Assembly (NCBI GenBank): GCA_023412175.1 | Contig: JAEYOB010000045.1 | Span: 1 to 14,881 of the forward strand | Reading direction: 5' to 3' | DNA from: Pseudomonadota bacterium | GTDB lineage: Bacteria > Pseudomonadota > Alphaproteobacteria > Azospirillales > Azospirillaceae | Length of the DNA stretch: 14,881 nucleotides | Shown: in pieces, positions 8,558 through 14,881 of the stretch | Layout of the letters: the number at the start of each line of letters is the position of its first letter | Numbering within the stretch: position 1 is the stretch's first letter | The notes under the pieces: model-generated | What the model was told of the DNA's origin: nothing | The model's input: only the letters and a program-made list of their open reading frames with translations | Databases searched by the model: none | Program-made: the position numbers and the translations under genes

Positions 8558-8574
8558 GCAAATCATTGTCCAAG

Positions 8575-8580
8575 TATAAT
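8575..8580 (+). promoter_or_regulatory. TATAAT -10 element, candidate flagellin promoter
   Basis: An exact TATAAT sits about 20 bases after the terminator tail. No good -35 hexamer is at 16-18 bases upstream (TTGACG at 8547-8552 is 22 bases away, inside the hairpin end), so an activator may be needed. Transcription from here would give a leader of about 200 bases before the flagellin start. No other gene is supported in 8468-8785. Confidence 0.4.
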
Positions 8581-8775
8581 AAAAATCCGGGAAAATTTGT
8601 TCTTCTTCAGTGTTGCCGGCGCCAATTCATGGAGGCGTGGAAGTGCCGTTATTTTTTACCTGGGCTTAAACCGGGTTCGGCACAGTCTGGGTGTCGCCTG
8701 TGCGCCCGCTAAGAGATCGGGATGGCCCGCGCAGGATGGCCCCGGCGTCAGAAAGGCGCTCTGCATCTCACGAAT

Positions 8776-8780
8776 GGAGA
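8776..8780 (+). promoter_or_regulatory. Ribosome binding site GGAGA for flagellin
   Basis: GGAGA is five bases before the ATG at 8786. The in-frame ATG at 8774 overlaps this site and lacks its own, and the 8786 start gives the conserved flagellin N-terminus MASIMTN. Confidence 0.65.
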
Positions 8781-8785
8781 TACCC

Positions 8786-10030
8786 ATGGCCTCGATCATG
8801 ACCAATGCCTCGGCGATGACCGCCCTGCAGACCCTGCGCCGTGTCACGACCGACCTCGACACGACCCAGGACCGCATCTCGACGGGCCTCAAGGTCAACA
8901 ACGCCAAGGACAACGCCGCCTACTGGTCGATCGCCACGACCATGAAGGCCGACGTCGCCGGCTTCAAGGCGGTCAAGGAGTCGCTGGAGCTGGGTTCGGG
9001 CACCACGAACACTGCGTCGGTGGCGTCGAAGAACATCGTCGAGAACCTGCAGACCCTGAAGGCCCGCGTCATCGCCGGCCAGACCAACGGCGTCGACAAG
9101 ACGCTGATCCAGAACGACGTCGATCAGCTGGTGAAGCTGGTCAAGGGCGCGGCGGCCGATGCGTCGTTCAACGGCGACAACCTTCTGCGCGTGACCTACT
9201 CGAACGACGGTACCGCGAAGGACCGGAACGTGTCGATCCTGGCCTCGCTCAGCCGTACCGACGACAACGTCGATCCCAGCTACATCGAGTTCGAGCGCCA
9301 GGACATGCGCGTCGAATCGATCGTCGGCAAGGCGACCATCGAGCAGCAGGTCGACTCGACGAACGACCTCAAGGCGTCCGTCGGCATCAATCTCGGGGCT
9401 CCGGACACCACCTTCATCGACGGTCAGAATCTGGGGCTCACCACCATGACCCTGACCATCACCAAGGAGGACGGCAGCAAGGTCGATGTCTCCGTCGATC
9501 TGTCGGCTGAGAACTACGACACCGATCTGGCCACCACCCAGGGCAACATCGAGACGGCGGTCAACACCGCCCTCACCGCTGCGGGCGCCGATTTCCAGGT
9601 TGCCTTCAACGGCGACAAGCTGGAGTTCACCGACCAGGACGTGAACACTGACGGCAACTTCACCGCCCAGATCTCCGGTCTGTGGGTCAACTCCAAGGAA
9701 AGCGATGCGTTCGGCGGCCTGGCCGACCTGACGCAGATCGACGTGGTGAACAACTCCACCAAGTCGCTGGAGGTCATCAACCGGCTGCTGGACGAAGCCA
9801 TCGGCAAGGCGGCGGTTGTCGGTTCCATCGAGAACCGCGTGTCGGTGCAGAACGACTTCGTGTCCAAGCTGACGGACTCGATGAACAAGGGCATCGGTGC
9901 CCTGGTCGACGCCGACATGAACGAGGAATCGAGCCGCCTGCAGGCCCTCCAGGTCCAGCAGCAGCTCGCCATCCAGGCGCTGTCGATCGCCAACCAGGGT
10001 CCGCAGAACATCCTGTCGCTGTTCCGCTAA
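8786..10030 (+). CDS. Flagellin (lateral-type filament protein)
   Basis: This 414-residue protein polymerises outside the cell into the flagellar filament and is exported without a cleaved signal peptide. The N-terminal D0/D1 region (about 1-150) has the classic signature ALQTLRR, TQDRISTGLKVNNAKDNAAYWSIA and NIVENLQTLKARV. The middle (about 170-320) is variable and rich in Asp, Thr and Asn. The C-terminal D1/D0 region has IENRVSVQNDFV and ends ALSIANQGPQNILSLFR, the export and polymerisation end. The size fits the lateral flagellin Laf1 of Azospirillum better than its large polar flagellin, though this is inference. The frame is open upstream to 8597, but the conserved N-terminus and ribosome binding site fix the start. 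flaF and flbT follow, as is usual for alphaproteobacterial flagellin genes. Confidence 0.95.
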   Translation: MASIMTNASAMTALQTLRRVTTDLDTTQDRISTGLKVNNAKDNAAYWSIATTMKADVAGFKAVKESLELGSGTTNTASVASKNIVENLQTLKARVIAGQTNGVDKTLIQNDVDQLVKLVKGAAADASFNGDNLLRVTYSNDGTAKDRNVSILASLSRTDDNVDPSYIEFERQDMRVESIVGKATIEQQVDSTNDLKASVGINLGAPDTTFIDGQNLGLTTMTLTITKEDGSKVDVSVDLSAENYDTDLATTQGNIETAVNTALTAAGADFQVAFNGDKLEFTDQDVNTDGNFTAQISGLWVNSKESDAFGGLADLTQIDVVNNSTKSLEVINRLLDEAIGKAAVVGSIENRVSVQNDFVSKLTDSMNKGIGALVDADMNEESSRLQALQVQQQLAIQALSIANQGPQNILSLFR

Positions 10031-10041
10031 GCCCCCGGCCC

Positions 10042-10071
10042 GGGGCCGGCGTCCTTCGGGGCGCCGGCCCC
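10042..10071 (+). terminator. GC-rich UUCG-capped hairpin after flagellin
   Basis: GGGGCCGGCG (10042-10051) pairs perfectly with CGCCGGCCCC (10062-10071). The inner bases add a U-G and two C-G pairs around a TTCG tetraloop, giving 13 pairs. The tail TTCCTCTC is T-poor, so it may be a leaky terminator or an mRNA 3' stabiliser that sets flagellin above flaF-flbT. Confidence 0.75.
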
Positions 10072-10073
10072 TT

Positions 10074-10089
10074 CCTCTCCCCGGAGAGG
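10074..10089 (+). other. Second small hairpin in the flagellin-flaF gap
   Basis: CCTCTC and GAGAGG form a six-pair stem with a four-base CCCG loop, starting two bases after the larger hairpin ends. Confidence 0.4.
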
Positions 10090-10102
10090 GCGAATGCCGG
10101 TT

Positions 10103-10150
10103 GCCGCCGAGGTTCCGGCAATCCGCGCGGCCGCGGACCTTGGCGGCTTT
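10103..10150 (+). terminator. Third hairpin before flaF, possible attenuator
   Basis: GCCGCCGAGGT (10103-10113) pairs with ACCTTGGCGGC (10137-10147) with one G-T pair. Two more C-G pairs follow across a one-base bulge, and the stem is followed by TTT. It ends about 50 bases before the flaF start, so it may limit transcription into flaF-flbT. Confidence 0.5.
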
Positions 10151-10198
10151 CCCGCGCGTGAGTGAAACCGAACGCCCCCGACGCCGAAAGGTGCGACC

Positions 10199-10579
10199 AT
10201 GAGTATCGCCGCCTACCAGCAGACGATTGCCGAATGCGAGGATCCCCGCCGCATCGAATACCGGGTCTTCCTGCGCGTCACCCTGGAGCTGGAACGATAC
10301 CGCGAGGCCGACTGGCGGTCGGCCGGGCTGAAGGATGCCCTTTGGCGCAACATGGAGCTGTGGAACACCCTGCGCGCCGACCTGCTGGACGACGGGAACC
10401 TGCTGCCCCCGGATCTGCGGGCCAAGCTTCTGTCGCTGTCCTTCTCGGTGGAGCGCGCCACGTGGCAGGTGCTGCGCGGCGAGACGGGCATCGCCCTGCT
10501 CATCGACATCAACCGGGCCATCATGCAGGGGCTCCAGGGCGCCACCCGCCCGGCCATGGAGGTGGTCCATGGCGCTTAA
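10199..10579 (+). CDS. flaF: Flagellar biosynthesis regulator FlaF
   Basis: This 126-residue protein is helical and cytoplasmic, with no signal peptide. The FlaF family signature is visible near the start (AYQQTIAECEDPRRIEYRVFLRVTLELE), then ALWRNMELWNTLRADLLDDGNLLPPDLRAKLLSLSFSVER and a C-terminal INRAIMQGL. In Caulobacter and other alphaproteobacteria FlaF is required for flagellin production and opposes FlbT. The ATG at 10199 has GAAAGG seven bases upstream. It lies directly after flagellin, beyond the hairpins, and overlaps flbT by 11 bases, which suggests coupled translation of the two counteracting regulators. Confidence 0.9.
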   Translation: MSIAAYQQTIAECEDPRRIEYRVFLRVTLELERYREADWRSAGLKDALWRNMELWNTLRADLLDDGNLLPPDLRAKLLSLSFSVERATWQVLRGETGIALLIDINRAIMQGLQGATRPAMEVVHGA

Positions 10580-11003
10580 GCTCCGCCTGAAGCCGTGCGA
10601 GCGCGTGGTCATCAACGGCTGCGTCGTGCAGAACGAGAACCGCCGCTACACGCTCACCGTCAGCAATTTCGCCCAGATCATCCGTGGCAGCGACCTCATG
10701 CAGGAGGAGGAGGCGGACACGCCGGCACGGCGCGCCTACTTCGTCATCCAGAGCATGCTGCTCGACCCCGCCGCCGCCGCCGAGTATTCGGGCATCGTCG
10801 CCGACATGATGGCCAAGCTCTACACGGCCTTCGTCCGCCCCGACGTGCAGGATCAGGTCATGCGCGCCATGCAGCACGTCAGCGAGCGCGACTACTACAA
10901 GGCGCTTGCCTGCCTGCGTCCGGTCATGGGCTACGAGGAAACCGTGCTGAAGCCGTCCGGCCGTCCGGTCTCCGGGAGCGCCGAATCCAGCGCGATGAGG
11001 TGA
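10569..11003 (+). CDS. flbT: Flagellin mRNA regulator FlbT
   Basis: This 144-residue protein starts MALKLRLKPCERVVINGCVVQN, the conserved beginning of FlbT. It continues with SNFAQIIRGSDLM, ARRAYFVIQSMLLDP and a final helical region (ERDYYKALACLRPVMGYEE). FlbT of Caulobacter binds the 5' leader of flagellin mRNA and promotes its decay, linking synthesis to assembly. The ATG at 10569 lies within the end of flaF and has GGAGG six bases upstream, a strong site that decides the start over an upstream open stretch of the same frame. The likely local target is the long flagellin leader upstream of 8786 (inference). Confidence 0.92.
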   Translation: MALKLRLKPCERVVINGCVVQNENRRYTLTVSNFAQIIRGSDLMQEEEADTPARRAYFVIQSMLLDPAAAAEYSGIVADMMAKLYTAFVRPDVQDQVMRAMQHVSERDYYKALACLRPVMGYEETVLKPSGRPVSGSAESSAMR

Positions 11004-11007
11004 GGCC

Positions 11008-11388
11008 ATGCCCCAGCCCGTCAACGGAATCACCGGGGTGAGCGGCGACCGCTCGCCCGCCAGCGCCGACGTCGTGGCGGAGGCGCGCCAGCGTCAGGCG
11101 GAGCGCCTGCGCGCAGCGCAGGCCGAGAACGAGAAGCCGGTGGAGGTCGTCGAAGCCACCGGCAAGAGCGACCGCATGGCTCCATCCCAGCGCGACGCCA
11201 TCCAGCCGTACCGCGTGCATCTCGACCCCGCCACCCGGCGCCTGTACACGGACGTGCTCGACATGGAGACGGGCGAGGTGATCATGCGCATCCCGCCGAC
11301 CTACGTCGATCCGGCCGAGACACCCGGCGACGTGGGGAACGGAACGGACGGCGCGCCGAAGCCGGCCGGGCGGGAGACGGAGGCATGA
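11008..11388 (+). CDS. FlaG-like flagellar protein
   Basis: This 126-residue protein has a disordered, charged N-terminal half rich in Ala, Glu and Arg. A compact C-terminal module (about 68-97) reads YRVHLDPATRRLYTDVLD, then METGEVIMRIPP. This alternation of beta strands ending in IPP is the hallmark of FlaG-family proteins, which in other bacteria sit near flagellin and influence filament length. A tail of about 30 residues, which looks disordered, follows. The ATG is four bases after flbT, and its stop overlaps the next start by four bases, so it is cotranslated with flagellar genes. The FlaG relationship rests on motif resemblance and position. Confidence 0.65.
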   Translation: MPQPVNGITGVSGDRSPASADVVAEARQRQAERLRAAQAENEKPVEVVEATGKSDRMAPSQRDAIQPYRVHLDPATRRLYTDVLDMETGEVIMRIPPTYVDPAETPGDVGNGTDGAPKPAGRETEA

Positions 11389-12176
11389 GCACCCTCCAGG
11401 ACTACCGGCAGATCGCCCGCAACCCGGACCGCTTCGAGCAGATGGTGCGCAACCGGCCGGAGGTGCAGCGGTCCATCGCGTATTTCCAGGAGAACATCGG
11501 CAAGGTCACCACGACCGAGGAATTTCTCAAGGACGACAAGCTCTACCGCTTCGTCATGGAGGCATTCGACCTCGGATCGCAGACCTTCGCCCGCGGTCTG
11601 ATGCGCAAGGTCCTGAACGAGGGCGTGACCGATCCGGCGTCCACCGCCAACCGCATGAACGATGCCAAGTTCAAGGAACTGGCGACGGTCCTCGGGTTCA
11701 AGGAAAACGGCGGCGCCGGCCTCAAGGCACCGGAGGTCGTCCAGGCGATCGTCGACCGGTACGTCGATGTCCGGCTCGAAGTCTCCGCCGAGGAGAAGAA
11801 CCCGGCGGTGCGGCTGGCGCTGTATTTCCAGCGCAAGGCGCCGCGCATCAACAACTGGTACCAGGTGATGGCCGACAGGGCCTTGCAGAAGGTCGTCTTC
11901 ACGGCGCTGAACATTCCCGATCAGGCGGCGATGCACGACCTGGACAGCTTGAAGGTGAAGCTGTCCGCGCGGTTCGACATCGAAGACTTCAAGGATCCGG
12001 CCAAGGTCCAGAAATTCCTCGACCGGTTCAGCGCAATGTACGACCTGAAGAACGGCACCAGCCAGGTGAGCACCGGGGTGCCCTCGATCGGGCCGATCCG
12101 CCGAAACGGGCGTGCGCCCGTCATAACCATCGATCCGTCCATCACCATGTCGCTCATGAAGTTCCCGCGCTTCTAA
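11385..12176 (+). CDS. DUF1217 family flagellar-cluster protein
   Basis: This 263-residue protein matches the DUF1217 pattern: RSIAYFQENIGKVTTTEEFLKDDKLYRFVMEAFDL, then LMRKVLNEGVTDPASTANRM and ELATVLGF. The middle has a basic helical stretch (YFQRKAPRINNWYQVMADRALQKVV), and the end is VITIDPSITMSLMKFPRF. There is no signal peptide or membrane helix. DUF1217 proteins occur in flagellar gene clusters of alphaproteobacteria, but no firm biochemical role is known to me. The ATG at 11385 overlaps the previous stop (ATGA), with GGGAG eight bases upstream. Its position in the flaF-flbT operon supports a role in filament assembly or export. Confidence 0.75.
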   Translation: MSTLQDYRQIARNPDRFEQMVRNRPEVQRSIAYFQENIGKVTTTEEFLKDDKLYRFVMEAFDLGSQTFARGLMRKVLNEGVTDPASTANRMNDAKFKELATVLGFKENGGAGLKAPEVVQAIVDRYVDVRLEVSAEEKNPAVRLALYFQRKAPRINNWYQVMADRALQKVVFTALNIPDQAAMHDLDSLKVKLSARFDIEDFKDPAKVQKFLDRFSAMYDLKNGTSQVSTGVPSIGPIRRNGRAPVITIDPSITMSLMKFPRF

Positions 12177-12202
12177 GGCGACTGGTCTCCCGAGAAAGGT
12201 GC

Positions 12203-13291
12203 GTGCAGGTGGTTGGGCATCGGCCCGTGTGGACGCAGGCCCGCGCCGACCGTGGCCCCAGTCCGCCCCAGGCGTGGCAGCAGTTGGTGGATGAGGACGC
12301 GCGCGATGCGCTGCACATCCTGCCGCTTTCCGCGCTCCCGCTCGAAACTCCCGGATTGCAGCGCGCGCGGCTTATCAAGAACGTGCGTCTGAACTCCGTG
12401 GTCGAGATCTTCAACGACGCGACCGCCGGCAGCGGGCAGGTCGCGCCGAGCCACCTGCCGATGTACTTCAGCTCCTATCCGGGCGAGATCGCGCGTGATC
12501 TGGTCAAGATCAACCGCGTCGCCCAGATCCCCAGCTTCGACGTCTATTCCCTGCGCATCGAGTTGCGCCGCCTCAAGATCGACGTGGACGAATGCTGGGG
12601 CCTGCAGCTTTCGGAGCGCAAACGGACCCAACTGGTCCAGTACATGCGGATCTTCACGAGGCCGCTCATCGAATGCGTCTATGGCGCGGTCGATGTGCAG
12701 GCGCAGAGCGTGGACGACCTCGTCCGCCTCTTCGCCCACCCCGACGTGGACGAGGCGCGCCGCCGCCTGCGGCAGATGGCTGACCGCCTTGACGTCGGCA
12801 TCGGCGAGATCCCGACCTTCCTGGAGGAGTACGGCGACATCTTCCTGTCGCTGGCGTACTTCCGGCGGTGCCTGGACGAGATCGTGCCGGACGTTCAGAA
12901 CTTCCTGGCCTGGATGGAGGGGGTGCGCGCCTCCAACGACATCCGGCGCGATATCCGGCAGCAGCGGCTGGTGGAGGAGGTGAATCGCGACCTGACGGAC
13001 ATCATCACCTCCATTACCGGGCGATTCGAGAGCTTCGACAACCGCTCGAAGAGCTTCTGGCAGGACATCAACGCAGACAGCTTCCGGTCCATCCGCGATG
13101 CGATTGCCGCGCACCACGTGACCATCGGCGGCGTGCTGTGCGGGCTGGCGGTGAAGATGAACCTGTGGAAGGAGCGCTTCGCGCACGGCGGCGGCCCGGT
13201 CCGGCGCCTGGAGTTCATCAAGTCCGAGATCCTGCCGGGCCTCTCCTACATCCGGACCCTCGAACAGTCGGCCCGCGCCGCCATGCGGTGA
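12203..13291 (+). CDS. Uncharacterised protein at the end of the flagellar operon
   Basis: I do not recognise this 362-residue protein. It begins at a GTG 26 bases after the DUF1217 gene, preceded by GAGAAAGG; a GTG at 12209 is also possible and is better spaced from that site. The N-terminal 60 residues are Pro- and Ala-rich. From about residue 60 it is charged and mostly helical, with AHLP-like SHLPMYFSSYPGEIARDL, FDVYSLRIELRRLKIDVDECW, FLEEYGDIFLSLAYFRRC and VTIGGVLCGLAVKMNLW. There is no signal peptide, clear membrane helix, Walker motif or HTH. Codon use looks like its neighbours. Its place at the end of a packed flagellar operon suggests a flagellar or motility function, but none is assigned. 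Confidence 0.8.
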   Translation: MQVVGHRPVWTQARADRGPSPPQAWQQLVDEDARDALHILPLSALPLETPGLQRARLIKNVRLNSVVEIFNDATAGSGQVAPSHLPMYFSSYPGEIARDLVKINRVAQIPSFDVYSLRIELRRLKIDVDECWGLQLSERKRTQLVQYMRIFTRPLIECVYGAVDVQAQSVDDLVRLFAHPDVDEARRRLRQMADRLDVGIGEIPTFLEEYGDIFLSLAYFRRCLDEIVPDVQNFLAWMEGVRASNDIRRDIRQQRLVEEVNRDLTDIITSITGRFESFDNRSKSFWQDINADSFRSIRDAIAAHHVTIGGVLCGLAVKMNLWKERFAHGGGPVRRLEFIKSEILPGLSYIRTLEQSARAAMR

Positions 13292-13294
13292 GGA

Positions 13295-13882
13295 TCAGAG
13301 CGTGCCGGCCCGTGTGCCGGCCCGAGTGTCGGTCGGCTGCGTCGCATGCAATTCATAGAGTTTTGCGAGCAGTTGCGGCGCCGGTTGCGCTGCCTGGGCG
13401 GCCGGCTGCCCGGCCGGGAGGGAGGTGCCGGCCGCGACACGCTGCAACGCCGCCGTCATGGACTCCGTCGAGGGTGGGGCGGCGGGGTGGGCGTCGGTGG
13501 GACCGGCCGGCTTCATCCATGGCATGACCGGAGGCGCCGCAGCGGTGGTTGCCGTGTTCCCGGCGGCCGCGGTGTCAGTCAGGCTCTTCAGGTGCCCCAG
13601 CGGGGTGTCACCGGTCATCCCTTCGAAGGCGGCCAGCGCCGCGCTGCCCAGAAGCCCCCAGGGGCCGCCGAAGAGGAAACCGCCGACCAGCCGCGCCGGC
13701 AAGCCGATGCCGTCGCCGCTCGCTTCGCGATACAGGGACGACACGACGGGCACATGCTGCAACGGGTTGACGGCGTCCAGAAGGTCGCCGAATCCCGAGG
13801 CTTGCTCGCCGGCCGGTGCGGCAACCGGCTTGCGTGCCGTCGGGGCGAGGGCCGTGGCGGCCAGCGTCGTGTTCGTGCTCAC
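13295..13882 (-). CDS. Small Ala-rich conserved protein downstream of fliI
   Basis: This 195-residue protein starts at a GTG that overlaps the fliI stop by four bases (GTGA), which implies translational coupling. The first 30 residues are Ala/Thr-rich. A conserved-looking core (about 31-88) reads [32 protein letters not shown], and a Gly-rich hydrophobic stretch [20 protein letters not shown] (67-86) that could insert in or lie on a membrane. I recall similar INPLQHIPVVSTIYR cores in hypothetical proteins of Rhodospirillales. The C-terminal half is low-complexity Ala/Pro and ends in a short tandem repeat. No function is known. The position after fliI is where fliJ is often found, but it shows none of the coiled-coil character of FliJ. 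Confidence 0.78.
   Translation of the reverse strand: MSTNTTLAATALAPTARKPVAAPAGEQASGFGDLLDAVNPLQHVPVVSSLYREASGDGIGLPARLVGGFLFGGPWGLLGSAALAAFEGMTGDTPLGHLKSLTDTAAAGNTATTAAAPPVMPWMKPAGPTDAHPAAPPSTESMTAALQRVAAGTSLPAGQPAAQAAQPAPQLLAKLYELHATQPTDTRAGTRAGTL
13302..13332. repeat. Tandem 12-bp repeat in the convergent 3' ends
   Basis: GTGCCGGCCCGT, GTGCCGGCCCGA and a partial GTGTCGG lie in a row. On the minus strand they encode the repeated TRAG-TRAG end of the small protein. Because GCCGGC is self-complementary, 13304-13309 and 13316-13321 can form a six-pair stem with a six-base loop, possibly a weak bidirectional terminator. Confidence 0.7.
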
Positions 13883-14881
13883 GTCGGATCTCCAAGGTCG
13901 GCAAGGATTCGGTCGAGTCGCTGGAAGGCGGCATCCGAAGGGGTGGGGGCGTCCTTCCCCTGGCGCAGGAAATCCTCCAGCGGCGCGTGCAGCGCCACGG
14001 CGGCGTCCACGTCGGGGTCGGCGCCCCGCTTGTAGGCGCCGATCCGCACCAGCTCGCGCATGTTGTCGTAGGTGGCGGCGCGGGCGCGGGCGCGGCCGAC
14101 GAGGCGGTTCTGCTCCGCCGTGTGGCAGCCGGGCATGGTGCGCGACACGCTGCGCAGGATGTTGATCGCCGGATAGCGCCCCTGCTCGGCGATGCGCCGT
14201 TCCAGCACGACGTGCCCATCGAGGATGCCGCGCACCGCGTCGGCGATGGGCTCGTCGTGGTCGTCGCCGTCCACCAGCACGGTGAAGATGCCGGTGATGT
14301 CCCCCTGACCGGGGCCATTATCGGGACCCTCGGCGCCGGGGCCGGCGCGCTCCAGCAGGCGCGGCAGCTCGGTGAAGACGCTGGGCGGATAGCTCTTGGT
14401 GGTCGGCGGCTCGCCGGCGGCGAGGCCGATCTCCCGCTGTGCCATGGCGAAGCGCGTCACGCTGTCGATCAGGCAGAGCACGTGCAGGCCGCGGTCGCGC
14501 AGTTCCTCGGCCACGGTCATGCAGAGGTAGGCAGCCTGACGGCGCATCAGCGGCGGCTCGTCGGAGGTGGCGACCACCACGACGGAGCGGGCCAGCCCGT
14601 CCTCGCCCAGATCGTCCTGAAGGAACTCCCGCACCTCGCGCCCGCGCTCGCCGACCAGTCCGATGACGATGGCATCCACGTCGGCATGGCGGGCGAACAT
14701 CGACAGCAGCGTCGATTTTCCGACGCCGGACCCCGCGAACACGCCCATGCGCTGCCCGCGGCAGATCGGGACGAAGGCGTCGATGGCGCGGACGCCGGTG
14801 TCCAGCCGGGCGCCGACGCGGCGGCGGGCGCAGGCGGCCGGCGGAGCGTTGCGCAAGGGGCGGCTGTGCCCGCCGTTGCGC
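13879..14881 (-). CDS. fliI: Flagellar export ATPase FliI (5' part beyond the window)
   Basis: The visible 333 C-terminal residues cover the ATPase core; the N-terminal beta barrel lies past the right edge. Signatures are [32 protein letters not shown] (Walker A near 14710-14730), [13 protein letters not shown] with the catalytic Glu, [25 protein letters not shown] (Walker B), and [18 protein letters not shown]. The FliI-type [46 protein letters not shown] and [16 protein letters not shown] follow. It energises export of flagellar subunits at the membrane as a hexamer with FliH and FliJ. Its C-terminal end overlaps the next gene by four bases. It is transcribed towards the flagellin operon. 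The family is certain; the choice between a polar and a lateral system is not. Confidence 0.96.
   Translation of the reverse strand, partial: RNGGHSRPLRNAPPAACARRRVGARLDTGVRAIDAFVPICRGQRMGVFAGSGVGKSTLLSMFARHADVDAIVIGLVGERGREVREFLQDDLGEDGLARSVVVVATSDEPPLMRRQAAYLCMTVAEELRDRGLHVLCLIDSVTRFAMAQREIGLAAGEPPTTKSYPPSVFTELPRLLERAGPGAEGPDNGPGQGDITGIFTVLVDGDDHDEPIADAVRGILDGHVVLERRIAEQGRYPAINILRSVSRTMPGCHTAEQNRLVGRARARAATYDNMRELVRIGAYKRGADPDVDAAVALHAPLEDFLRQGKDAPTPSDAAFQRLDRILADLGDPT

Noticed and set aside
8689..8703. Possible sigma-54 promoter upstream of flagellin
   Set aside because: The GG-N10-GC spacing is met, but most of the other consensus bases are missing. GGCAC at 8679 lacks a matching GC at -12.
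8629..8712. 27-codon Cys-rich open frame in the flagellin leader
   Set aside because: No ribosome binding site is visible and nothing else supports translation. Kept only as a note within the leader finding.
8597..8785. N-terminal extension of flagellin from an upstream TTG
   Set aside because: The frame is open, but flagellins begin at the MASIMTN-type end, and a ribosome binding site lies just before 8786.
8768..10615. Long minus-strand open frame opposite flagellin and flaF
   Set aside because: It runs across several plus-strand genes and their hairpins without any domain signature. Flagellin on the plus strand is unambiguous.

Overview
The window comes from a GC-rich alphaproteobacterium. 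The best fit is Rhodospirillales, most likely Azospirillum or a close relative. This rests on the multi-HAMP hybrid kinase, the HisKA_2 kinase paired with a single-domain receiver, a CtrA-type winged-helix regulator, and a flagellin of about 414 residues followed by flaF and flbT. The flagellin size fits a lateral (Laf1-like) rather than a large polar flagellin. The taxon is inferred from gene content only.

Left half (1-7240, plus strand) is a compact signalling block of four genes joined by overlaps or very short gaps. It holds a 5'-truncated HAMP-GAF-HisKA-HATPase-REC-REC-REC hybrid kinase, a REC-PAS-HisKA-HATPase-REC hybrid kinase, a single-domain receiver, and a membrane HisKA_2 kinase with an extracytoplasmic sensor region. 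None of the four encodes a recognisable DNA-binding or enzymatic output, so the block looks like a phosphorelay that acts on proteins or feeds a regulator elsewhere.

Middle (7241-8785): a roughly 400-base gap, strikingly AT-rich in its second half, leads into a CtrA/FtcR-like regulator. Its winged helix is intact, but its receiver lacks the phosphoacceptor aspartate. A near-perfect 12-bp hairpin terminator ends that gene. About 25 bases later a TATAAT element begins a leader of about 200 bases before flagellin.

Right half (8786-13291, plus strand) is a flagellar filament operon: flagellin, a stack of three hairpins, then flaF, flbT, a FlaG-like protein, a DUF1217 protein and an uncharacterised 362-residue protein. 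The last five are tightly packed. FlaF and FlbT are known as opposing post-transcriptional regulators of flagellin in alphaproteobacteria, and the long flagellin leader is the natural place for FlbT to act.

From the right edge (13295-14881, minus strand) a convergent operon enters with the 3' part of fliI, the export ATPase. It overlaps by four bases a small conserved Rhodospirillales-type protein in the place where fliJ would often be. The stop codons of the two convergent operons are only three bases apart.

No tRNA, rRNA, CRISPR array, insertion sequence or integrase was seen. The most interesting points are the phosphorylation-independent-looking regulator beside flagellin, its AT-rich control region, the two uncharacterised flagellar-cluster proteins, and the hairpin stack between flagellin and flaF.
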